Below, piece after piece: positions 44,363-56,099 of a stretch of DNA of 64,000 nucleotides. A program made the translations under genes and the position numbers. Origin of the DNA: Obelidium mucronatum. Lineage: Eukaryota > Chytridiomycota > Chytridiomycetes > Chytridiales > Chytriomycetaceae. Where the stretch lies: the NCBI GenBank assembly GCA_025765595.1, contig JAIVFH010000102.1, positions 54,599 through 118,598 on the forward strand. The letters are read 5' to 3'. The notes under the pieces were generated by a model that was not told the DNA's origin, did no database searches, and saw only the letters and a list, made by a program, of their open reading frames with translations. Numbering within the stretch: position 1 is the first letter of the stretch; every line of letters starts with the position of its first letter.

Positions 44363-46273
44363 TTATGTGACGTTCTTGTTGACATTGACATAACCCGTGC
44401 CCAGACAAGTCAACACCACAGTCCCCTTCAAACTCGTATATAGTCTATTCCCTTCCTCATCCGTCACTTCCTCCTGCGGCTCCTCGCCAATCTTGAAAAC
44501 AACCCCCAAAAACTGCTTCAAATCCCGCAACAGTTGGATAGAAAAGGGAGTCAACGCTCCCACGCGGACTTTACCCACATCCTCAGGCCCCAGGGCCAAC
44601 AACAAAATCGCCAGCCACTGCGAATTGGCATCCACACATCCACCTTTCCGAATCTCCGTCAACAGCACACGGGCAGCCCGGATCCCCAAATCCTCAGGCG
44701 TCGGGAACGTGTAATCGTTCTGCAAGTGTCCCACAATCCCTTCCTGAGTGGCAGTAGACACAATCTTCTTGACTACTCCACCAACAACCGCCGCAGTTGC
44801 ATCATCATCATCGTCGTCACCCGCTTCCTTCTCTTTCCCCCCAGCATCCAAATTAAACGCCGGAATCTCATCCCCTTCCGCCAACACACCTTGAACCGCC
44901 TTCTTCCTCGGCTGATACGCACACTCCGCGCTATACAACACCCCCGTCGTCGTCTCCGCTACAAGCGAAACCCCATACCCCGGCCCCTTCCCACTCTCCG
45001 CGCCCTTATAAACATCCGTGTACAAGTAAACATCCGGGATATACCGACTCAACAGACTCCTCGCGCTGTCCACGACGCGGTTCGCTGATGCGCGTGGCGT
45101 ATGCGATTCCACGGATCCGTTTCACGCCGAGGCCTGGGTCTGTTAGGAGGATGCCTGGTTTTAAGGATTTGATGATGGGGCATTGGAAGATTACTTGGCC
45201 GCCGCCGAGGGGTGGGGCGCCGCGTTTCGTGATTTTTAGGTCCAGTGGGGCGTTGGAGGTTTCGATGGAGGGGAGGAATTTTTTTAGGGTGGGCAGTGTG
45301 ACTGTTCGGAGAGTGTCGACCTGATGACGAAAATGAAAAATGAAAATAAAATAAATTTAATATACACATAAAAAAAAAAGAGCATCGCTGCCAGTTGAAA
45401 CGAAAGAAAAAGAGCTTTAGGTTTAACTTACACAAATATCGACATTATCATTCGTGATCCCATTCAACGTCAAATGAAACGCAACTTTTGCAAACGGTGC
45501 AATCGCAATCAAAGGCTCCAAAAAGTATCCAATCGCTCGCGATGGTGGGCAATCATGCGTAATCTTGCCGCCTGTAATCACACCTGGTTTGTAAAGCAGT
45601 GAGCTTCCGGTATATGAGATTTCCAAGTGCGATCCGTTCGTCAATTTTTCTAGAAGGCGGAGGAAAGAGACTTCGTAGTCTGATGGGCGTAATTTTGAGT
45701 GTGTTTCAGTTAGTTTTTTGAGCCAAAACAAGAAAAAAAAACGTTGAACAATGAGGGAAGGGGACGGAGAAAAGAGTATCAGATACAGTGCAGGCTCCAC
45801 ATTAACCCGTTGTTTTTATACGGGTATTGAGATAGGTAAAGCGAAATAATGCAAGTCATCATTGTAAGAAAAAAAAGAGAGCAGAGACCGTCGATGATCG
45901 TGTGAGGCATTGAAAATAAAAAAATGGTGTCGCTTCAATTACCAGCCAATCCAGGAAACTCATCCTCGTTCTGACGGATCTTGTCGATACGAACAGTTCT
46001 CCCCGAGATTGTTGCCAGGAGCAACCTCTGTCTCAGATGCAGGTGGCCCTCAAAACGGAGTATAGATGGGTTCGGTCCAGAAGCAGATGAAGAAGTTGTC
46101 TTGGATGACGATGAGAGCTTTGCTTTTTTGTTGGACGCTGAAGAGTGAGATGGCACCTGTTGAACCAGGGCCATTTTTGAGATCGATGTAAAGAAAAAAA
46201 AAAAAATAAATGAGCAGTCAACATCGGGGAATTTTGGAAGATGAGGTGTACGTACCGCGTGTTTTGTTGGCAT
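44363..46273 (-). CDS. RCL1: RNA 3'-terminal phosphate cyclase-like protein, Rcl1
   Basis: Exons 46273-46256, 46156-45943, 45679-45432 and 45320-44363. The exon-1 start (MPTKHA) is chosen because a strong GTACGT donor and a long T tract lead to the first available AG; an alternative start is at 46174. Hallmarks: FEGHLHLRQRLLLATISGR, DYEVSFLRLLEKLTNGS, GGGQVIFQCPI, KRIRGIAYATRIS, RVVDSARSLLSRYIPDVYLYTD, and a C-terminal TCLGTGYVNVN. Rcl1 works in the nucleolar SSU processome with Bms1 and cuts pre-rRNA at site A2. An acidic stretch DDDDDDATAA is inserted near the middle. In exon 4 the frame jumps near 45083-45086; adding a CG pair would keep the family sequence continuous, so two bases are probably missing. 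Confidence 0.85.
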
Positions 46274-46479
46274 CCTATTTAGTATTCCGATAACTGAAAG
46301 GGGAGGAAACCTTTTTTAAAGAATATTCCATGTGGTCAAGCTGACATGATTCACCACTTACAATAAATTGAGATGCCGTTGGCGATCGAGTGAGTTCCGC
46401 CTTTATTCAACAACTGATCACTATACATACGTACAATCCCCTCTCAAAAATAAAACCCAAATAAACAGAAACAAACAGC

Positions 46480-49400
46480 TTATTGCGAGTTAATAAAATT
46501 CGCCCTCTTTTCAAAGAGCACGGTATCAATGGTCTCAGACGCCAGCATACGGTAAATCCAAACCTTCTTTTGCTGTCCATATCTGCGACAACGACCAATG
46601 GCCTGCGTCTCACACGCTTGAATCCACTCATTCGATTGGTGGAACAACGGATTCAAAAATACAACATGGTTCGCCACAGTCAAGTTTGCACCTGCGGCGC
46701 TTTCATCCCCAACGTTCAACAGCAAAACCGGCGGACTCTTTGCATTTCCCTTGCCGCCGCCCCCTTCCGCATTTTGAAACAGCGCCAACGCTGAACTTTT
46801 GGCTGAAGAAGATCCCTTGATTTCGAGATGCTCGATTCCAAACTGATCAAGCGCATGCCCCACCTTTTCCATCAAGTCGTCAAACTGCACAAAGATCAAC
46901 ACCTTTTCCTTATTCGGCAAGACGCGCTCCTGGATAATCTTCACCAGTTGCATGAGCTTGGCACCAAACCGTCCAGAGGCAGTCGAGGATCCTGTCGCAT
47001 CTGTCGAGAGCAAGTCGCCAAACACAGTCGTGGGAACAATGGCTTTATCATGAACCACAATGCTGCATCCCTTCTGCAAGCACTTTTGGTTGGCGGCGGA
47101 CCTCTCAACACAAGATAAACACCCCATGTGACCACAGCAAGAGAGAATCGCTGAATTCTGAACAACATACTCCATCTTTTCAGGCGTCGCGTTCTTGTCC
47201 GATGTGCAGGATTCCTGAGAACAGTTTCGAATAGCGCTCGACAGGATATCAAAGCGCCGATCAGAAAGCACAATACTGTCGACTCCATTAAAGAACCGCA
47301 ATGAACGGACTCTTCCAACAAGCTCTTTTTGAAGTCGCCCTCCAGCATGAGTTTCTTCACGGATAAAGTGCAGAACTTCCAGCAAGTCAAACTTCCCCTT
47401 TCCTGAGATCTTTGCCAACGTCGCCTCAAAGTCACCATTTTCGTCTGCTTCAGCATCATCCTCAGACTTCTTCTTGGCAGCCTTGGATCCTTTGCTGTCA
47501 GATTGCTTTCCAGCTGAACCTTTCGCACCACCAGCCTTCAAAACAGCCTTCAAATCAATATCTACCAACCCACTAATCTTCAACACATTCTCAACAATGT
47601 CAACAGTCTTTTCAGGTCCGAGAAGCTCCTTGTACGCTTTGGAAATGAGATCATCCGCAAGGGAGCCTTCATCCACACAACGCGCTTTGTGAATCAAAAC
47701 CACAATGATAGCCATTGCTTCTACATCTCCCACGTGTCCTCCAGACCCGACCATCATCAACCACTTGTCAAAATGATCAACCGAGTCAGTTGCATCTTTC
47801 GATCGTGTGCTACGGCAGTGGTCCTTGTAATCACTCCGACTCTTTGCTGTTTGCCGGGTCAGCTTGATTCGGTTGATTTGCGTCCACAAGTCAGACACAC
47901 ATTCAATCAGCTGCCGATTTCTGGTGGAAACAATTTCACGACAAGTTTCCGCCGCTGTCATGAGTTTCCGGTTTGCATTGGATGAGGTGGAGGAGGACAC
48001 TTTGACTGGTTTGTCGTCAGGTACTTCCTCGTCTTCCTCTTCTGATTCATCGCCAGCAGTGGCACAGCCGGCCTTACCACCACCACCCCCGTCTGTACCT
48101 TCATCCAAAGCAAAGTGAGAGCATCTCTTCATCAATGCCTCCTCAGCAGTGGAAGAGGCACCCAGCGCAGTAACCATACGCCTATCGCGATCCCCATCCA
48201 TGCCAGTCTTGAATTTAATCGCCTTTTTGGAATTCATATCAAGTGCTTGCAAGTGATGTTCCAACTCCAAATAAATAGCTCTTTCCGCTGGAGGCAATTC
48301 CACACGAATCAACACTTCCTCGGCGAAAATCTCATCAATCTCGGCAATATTCTGTCTCACAAATTGATTCAAGAACCCTTGCGCGATTCCATGTCTGCGA
48401 GCATGCCATTCATGGGTATGGATTTCACGGAACGCGTGGAATTGTTCTACACTGGTTGCTTCGCGCTTTCGGCGCTTCGCTTTGACACCCGAAAAATCAG
48501 ACTCATCATCAACTCCCAGATGGACACCCAAAAACACGGCAATGGATTTGATATCGTTAAAGTCTTTCACTGGAGGAGTACCAGACAAAATCCAACGATT
48601 CACCGAGCTGACATTGATGACTGCAGCGTGAATGCGATCTGTCAAGTATGTGAATTCGTCCACAACAAGTCGGTTCCAATGGAATAATTCAAAGGGTGGG
48701 CACTTGAGATTCTTCCAACTCTTTTTCACATCTCCACTCGTCAATCCCCACGGGTCTGCGAGCGACGACTTGCCGAGTTTATGCTTCTTGGTGGACTTAA
48801 TATCTTCTTCGTCTTCTTCTTCCTCTTCTTCTACTTCATCCACCTCCATTTCCTCAGATTTTCCGCTGGCTTTCTTGCTCTTATCACGGTACTGTTTTCC
48901 CTTCAGTCTCTTTGTCTGAACCAAATTCAAAGTCTTTGCTTTTTCATCGTCCAAAACAGCTTGATCCATCGCTGCTTCAATGTTCGAAATCATATCACTC
49001 AGCTCCCCCTTTTTGAGTTTCTCCACCTGGTTTTTCATACTTTCAAGACAATCTTGATATCTTGAGTTGAAGTATCGCCCACCCTTTTTCGGATCTGGTG
49101 GAAGTCTCCCATTTGCAGCAAATACTTCCACATTGTCCCAATACTTTGCCGAATTGAAGATTTTCGAAGATGTGATCACAATGTCCGCCTTAATGACTTC
49201 TCGAATCGTGAGCTTGTTGAGATTTCCCACGTCGGTGATTACAATGGTTGTTAATGTCTCTCCAGTAAACTTTTTAATTTCGCTCGGCCATTGTTTCAAT
49301 AAATGGCCCGGGACTAGAATCAACGTGGCTTTGACAGGTATGCGTCCATGTATTTCGGGCCGGGGCTCGTTGTAACTCTTCTCATTTTTTCCGTGGTCAA

Positions 49401-52400
49401 TGAGACCCAGAGTAATGGCTGTTTTACCATATCCAACTTCATCCTAAAAAAGAGAGTTAGAGCTGCGCATATTGATCTGCAAACAAGATTATTTACTCAC
49501 AGCAACAACACCACCTCGGATCAACACCGATCGAGATGCCCGCCCTTCTGCTCTCCACCCAAGATATTCCAGCGATGCTTCGGAAATTTCTTCCTCAGTG
49601 AATTCCACAGGTTCTTCCTCTTGCCGAATCATCCAGCCAAGAGATCGGACTTGCTCTGGACGCAAAGGGTATTTTTTAAAGTTTGGCGGTTGGGGTACTT
49701 GCCGGTCGTGTCTGTTGCTCTTTAGTTCCAATTTTGGCAAAAGCATTGATCGCGAAACTGAAGAAAACGTTGGATCACACGTCAGCTTCCATGAAAATTC
49801 GAAGCCTGTAGCCGACGAATCCACAGAGAATGGAACAGTAATCAAGCGAGCCGCAGCACGGTGAATCAACGAAGCAAAGTTAAGCCCGACTCTAAAGATC
49901 CCCACATTCTTTTTTGCGTCATTTTCTTCAAGCTTAAGTTGACAGACAAAGACATTGGGTCGATTCTTTAGTGCGTTTTCATACACTCCTGCTTGCGAAG
50001 GGTCCTCTATGGCCATGAAGCTCTTGGCATTCCCTTTCGTATTTGGTATCCACAAGATCTTTGGTTCATTTGGAGCACACTTTGTACATGGGCTGGTTCC
50101 ATGAGTCTAACAATTATTCAGTTAAGTTCAAACAAACGCAAAAAGTTTCAACAATACCAAACACCCGAGACCCAGCTCTTTGGCATCCATAAACGTCCAA
50201 TCGGTAACCCAGGTGGGCATATTGATTCTTTCACTGAACCAAGCCACCTTTTCAAAAACAGCTTTCCCACTCTTCACCAAATCAACTTCATTCCAATCAT
50301 TTTTAGACCAAACATCTTCCACATAGGTCCCCAACTCCACTTTTACTTCCACCAGTGCAACTGATGACTCGCAGCATTTGGCTTGTGTTGTTGAAATGGA
50401 TTCCATGAATGAAATGAAATCTTGTTTCTGAAGAACAGCAATGTCGGCTTGTTTAGCTTCCAGCTCTGTCATGCTCATTGAAACAGATTCATTCAAATCA
50501 GCCCAAATTCCATGAACTGAAGCATCCACCATTTGCTCGCCCGCTTCGGCGGTAGGTCGCCACGACGGGTCAAGCAAAGCAATTGGTGATCTCTGCTCTC
50601 CATATTCAAGGACGTCTTGAACGGGTTGCAAAGACAAACGGATCTTCAGAAGGATTACCACAGCGAGTTGGGTCCAAAAAGAAGAATAAGTCTAAGGGAT
50701 TTCCGTTTTCCTTTCGAACGAGTAATGAAAGCGAGTGAGTATCCAAAACAGAAAAAACGAAATAAGGTATCTTTACCTCTGCCTTTTTGACATGCAAATA
50801 ATCCATCGCAGTTCCACATTTTGCAATAGCACGATAAGTTACCGTCGATCCCCCCAAAAGGCAGCGTAATAGTATCATCAGATACATTCTTGACCCGCCA
50901 GTTACTCCAAACCTGAGTTCCCTTTAAATCTACCTTCCAAACCCAACCTCGCTTCCCAAGAGTCAACAAGCTTGCCCCTCCCCAGTAACAGAAACCTTGA
51001 ACTTAAACAAGGCAGGAATGAAAACAGCCCACTTTCCCTTCACCAACGCGTCAGAAAGTGTAATCATCGGGTCAGGCGGCCAAGTCAATTTTCATGTGCG
51101 CCACAGGGCTCTTCAATGCTTCTCTCACAGCTCCGACAGTTCCTTTTGGTGCACAGACATACAACTCCCACTGTGGCGCTTTGGGATCCAGATCCAAAAC
51201 GAGACGCGCTCGGTCAGAAACATATACGGCTGTCCATACTTCCTGTCGCTTCAAGGTAGAAAATCGAAATTCGCAGACTTTTTGTGTCTCTGTCGGTGCT
51301 AGCACTCCAGAAACAATGTCTGCCCAAGCCTTAAACAATTCGAGATCTAACACTCTTTGGAGATGGTTTCATTGAATCGGCGATTTCATTCAACGCGTCT
51401 AAGGGTGATCCAGTTGATGAACAGTCTCATTGGTAATGAAGATTTAAATGTATCCGCAAACCGCGAAGGATTAGACCGGCTCTGTGGGGAAATCGTATTT
51501 GAAGCATCATATACATGCTCAGGTACGACCGCCGCAATTCAAACACGAAGAATGATTGCATTCAATGCAGTTTGGATAGGACTCCTGGAAATACCCTCCC
51601 GCCCTTCGCAAACACAATGTCCTGGATGTGCTGTCGGCTTTCATAATAATGTCCCTTGCCAAAGTGGTTTCCTGAACACCAAGCTTCAGGTGACCAGGAT
51701 GCAAAACTTGTGTTCCAATCACATGGTTATCCAAAATGTCTTCAACGACACAAGGCCCAGCAATTTCGCTAGTATCCATGTTTGCTGCCAATTGTTGACC
51801 AAAAGTTAAAAGTCCCTCAGCTCCAACCACGAGGGCGGCGAGGAAAGCGGCACCAACGACCGTACTTGTCATGGCGTTACCCGCCAAATCCGCCAACTGA
51901 TCTTCCGTCTCACGTGTCAGCAACAGTTCATTCACTGGAATTCCTTGAAGACTGAGTGCCTCCAATCCCACAAGAGGGCCACCACGGTTCGTAATACATG
52001 CAATCATGGTTGGAGTCAAACAAGGACAAATGCCTGGATTCGAGGACCTATCATATTTATCTTTAACAAAAGAAGAAACTATACAACTCCACTCACGCAG
52101 TATTTCTGTCCACATTCTGACTAAGATTCCAAACCATCGTCTTGTAAATCACATCAACACCAGTCTTTGCCGAGCGAAGATAATTGATGTCAGACAAATC
52201 CAAAACTCGATCCGTTTGGGTACGACCCCAATCATTCCAAGCAAAGTCTGGAAAGTTTGACATGCCTCCTTCGCTCCATGCAGTCAACGGCCGCTTATTT
52301 CCAAGTTCTTCATTGATTCTGGCAAACGCGTGACGCGATTCACATCGAGACCATTCAGTTCTTCTGTTCGTGGCTACATTATCCTGATAAACACAAATGT

Positions 52401-54870
52401 TAATACATGTTGAGCTCATAACACCAAAAGACCACACCTTTGTCTTTGCCAAGTCTTGTCTAGCGCGATGAATTCGAGGATCATCAGTCGGTAACAAGTA
52501 GTCCTCCAGCGGCGTCGACGCATTTCTACTGATCCCCTTGAACACTTCCTTCCATTTCCTCCGCCAGGTCATCTCCATATCCAAGCCCTTCATCTCTTGA
52601 CAAAGCAACAAGGTAAACTCTCGCGTTTCTGGTGTGTGGAATATAATACTTTTTGGTGTCTGGCACGCAATAAAGACGCGTCATATCCGACACCATCAAA
52701 TAAGTCTACAACTTTATCCCACGGAGCTCCACACACGTTTTCAAGAATCACGATTGGTGGACGGTGGTTTGCAACCCAGCCAAGCATTCCACGGAATGTG
52801 TCTCCAGATTCTCCGGCTGCTTCAATTCCTTGCTTCTTTGTTGTTGAGTGATGAGTAGTCCACACAAGACGTTCCGGCAATCAAAATATCAACGTTCCCT
52901 GGACGGCAACAGTCGCACCATATGCTGTTGTTGCGGTGTCATTGCAAAGTTGTCGGACGTCTCGAAATAAAATAGGTGGCTGAAGTTTCTATCAATGTAT
53001 GCTATACGAGGGAATTAACTTATGTTGGGAACTAGCGAATAAAAAGAAACCAACCTTGCTTAAACGGCTCAATTTTCACATGAAAAGACGTGATGAATTT
53101 TGAGAACATCGGGGAATACCCAACTTGGCACTCAACGCCTCGCCGATTAATTAATGGCAAGGAGGGGCGATTCTGTACCAGAACACATTGTCGCCAGACG
53201 AAAGGGCGTGTCGGCCAGCCGATAGGGTCTTTACAGTGTCATAGAGCTTTGGAACGCGAGTTATCATGTCACTGAACATTTCATCCAACTTATTGATTGG
53301 CTCCAGTTCTGCCAAGCCCTCGTTGTCATTTTCGCCTAAGCACCAAAAGAAAATTCAATATATTCAGTTAAGGTAAATTAAAGCCATCATACCTTCTCCG
53401 TCTTCATCCAGTTTCACCTTTTTTGGCAACAGGTTTCTTTTTGGGTGCAGGCTTCCGTTTCTTCACCTCAGCCACGGCGACTGGTGTTCCCTTCGCACTT
53501 CCACCGCCACCAAAAAAGGATGCAATGGAAGACTGCACATTCTTGGCTTCCCAGTCGACGAAGCCCCACCAACAGACTTTACTGAAGCCAAGCTCAATCT
53601 GGCATTGGATGGCTTCACTGCTTCAAAAATGTCCTCTTCATCATCAGAGTCTGAGATAACATTCTTTCGCTTCTTATGGTTCTTTTCGGTTGGGATCTCT
53701 GGCTCACTCTCCTCCTCCTCCATCGCGTCTGATGAATTCTCCGACTCGGATGAACTACTTTCCTGAATATCGTTTGAACATTCAAAATCGCTTTCATCAT
53801 CGTCATTGATTATTCTGCGTTTTTTGGTTGTTTGCTTGGATTTAGGTGCCTGAGATGACACGAGAGATCAGTTCCAACTTTTTTTTTTTTTTTTGGCCAA
53901 CTCAAAATCAACAAAACCTGAACATCATCTTCATCATCGTTCACTGAATCTCCAGCATTCTTCTTATCCTTTACAGGAGATGCTATCTTTTCCTGTATGG
54001 AGGGACGTGAGTCCTTACAGATCAGAAAAAAAAAAGTGTTACGAGTTTTTAGAAAATCCAAAAACTTACGGCTAGACTTACTCGGCGCTTCCGAACCAAT
54101 GGAATTTCCTCTTCTTCTTCAGAGGAAGACTCTTCATCAGGAGCAGTTTTAGCAACGGGAGTAGAAGTCGTTGTTGTAGTTTTCATTGGAGCCACTTTGT
54201 CCACTTTCGCATCCTCCACACTCTTGGTCGTAGTTTTTACTGTCTAGAACGAAATACCAAGTTTACGTTAAATTCGAAAGGAATTCGAAAAGCAAAAATA
54301 CCTTTTCATGAACTGTTGCTGGAGTTTTCTCAATACCATCCCCCTTCCTTTCATCACCTTCCTTTTCCTCTCCCTTCTCAATTGCTATTCCATTCTCTGT
54401 ACAATATCTGACAACCGCCACATAACTTCTGAATTTTGTTCCATCTGGAGCAAAATATGAAAAAATCCTTTGCACCCGTAGGCCGAGTCGTGAAAGAGCG
54501 AGTCCATCCATTTGGAAGCGGTGTTGCGGATTCACTTGCCACTGATTTCGGTTGTTGTTGTTTTGGTGTTGCGGTAAAGAAGTTCTTGATTGATTGGGTT
54601 GCGGAAGAAGGAAGCGGGGGGTTTGACTTTCGACGATTTGAAGAAGAAGTAGAAGGAGTTTGTTTCTTTGCAGTTGATGGTTTTGAAGTTGAAGTTGATT
54701 GCTTTGGCTCTAAAATCAAGGATGGTTTAACTTTGACGCTAGGCAACAAAAACAACTGCAGCTCAACCTTTCTCAGCTTCGTTATCTGATATCTCTACAA
54801 CAATATCAGCAGCATCATCAAGCAATGCTGTTTCGTTGGTTGAAGCCTTGTTTTTCTTTCCTCCCAACAT
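46480..54870 (-). CDS. DNMT5: DNMT5-type cytosine DNA methyltransferase with RING-SNF2 half and N-terminal MBD-like domain
   Basis: Parts follow one another through phase-consistent introns on the minus strand. The N-terminus holds an MBD-like domain (PLPNGWTRSFTTRPTGAKDF, then APDGTKFRSYVAVVRYCTENG, ~54400-54540). Acidic linkers and a canonical PIP box QSSIASFF (~53530) follow. The C5-methyltransferase has FRLATMCSGTESP (motif I, ~53175), AGTSCVDYS with the catalytic Cys (~52865), ILENVCGAPW (~52735), DTKKYYIPHTR (~52650) and DLAGNAM (~51885). The SNF2 ATPase has DEVGYGKT (~49430), VVDEFTYL (~48650), a RING-like Cys block (~47100-47200) and AIGRCRRYGQQ (~46575). DNMT5 is an ATP-dependent maintenance methyltransferase. 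From 46480 to ~50600 the frame is clean; upstream about a dozen one-base slips break it. Confidence 0.85.
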
Positions 54871-55010
54871 CAGTTTGAATTCGGACAAGGAAAATAAACA
54901 ATATTTTATGTTTAAGTACACACACACAGAGAGTCGAAAGAGATTGCAAAAAATAAGAAAAAGAAAAAAAAAGAATCAACAAGCCAAAGAAAGAAGAAAG
55001 AAAAACTATA

Positions 55011-56063
55011 CTAAACATCCATCTCCCCAAACAAATCTTCATCCTTCACCACCACCACACTCTTCCCTTTACCCCCCTTCCCATTACCTTTCCCCTCCGC
55101 CGCCCCCGTAGGTTTCGGTTCCCCCTTCTTCCCCCGATTCCGCTTTCGAATCACATCTCGTCGCAACTCAACCGGCCTCTGCACGCCATGCAGTTTATAA
55201 AACAGGCCACACGCGTTACAGATCGGATTTCCTTCTCCATCGCGTCGCCATAGCGGGGTTTGCGTTGCCATGCAGTTTTTGCATTGGATTTCGCCTTCTG
55301 CGGCTGGAGCAAATGAGATTGCAGCGGTGGGTGCTGTTGTGGATGGGACTTGCGCGGCGGGAGGGGATTGAACAGTTACAGCTGCTGCTGCCGCCGCCGC
55401 GGCTGCTCGTGGAGGTCTCTCCCGTGTCGAAGCCGCTGAATTCTTTGAATGCGCAGTTGTTGGGATAGATATTTGTCGTCGAGGAGGCCCAGATGCCAAG
55501 GCTGATGAATTCCCACCACCAGACGACGATGATGATTGGTTCGAAAGGCTTGTTAAACTTGTTGTTGAATGGGATTTTGGCAGTTTTGTAAGTACAGGTG
55601 GCGATTTCGGTTGCTCGGCACTGGTGGTGGCTGGGCTACTGGTACTGAAGTTGGCTGAAGATCCTGGGGACGTTGGGGTTGTTGGTACTTGTTGTGGAAA
55701 TAAGGGAACTTTGTTTATAATCAGAGGCTGTGACATGGGGTTTTGCTGCGGCTGCTGCTGTTGTTGCTGCTGTTGGAGCTGAGCAGGTGGCTGATTCAAG
55801 AAGGATGTCAAATTATCAAACGAAGAACTCAATTCGTTCAATTGACGTTTGTTTTTCTTGGTGGGTGGTTGATCGGGAACCACGCGTTCTGGTATAGAAT
55901 TCATTGTGTATTCGTTTTGTTGGACAGGCATAAAGTGTTGTTGCTGCGGTTGCATACTCTGACCAACCATTGGGTACATGCCGTTGTTGATTTGACTCGC
56001 CTTGTAGAAGCTTGTCAAATCGGCTACACTTAAACTCTTGAACTGCAGGCCGCCCTGTTGCTC

Positions 56064-56099
<36 letters not shown>

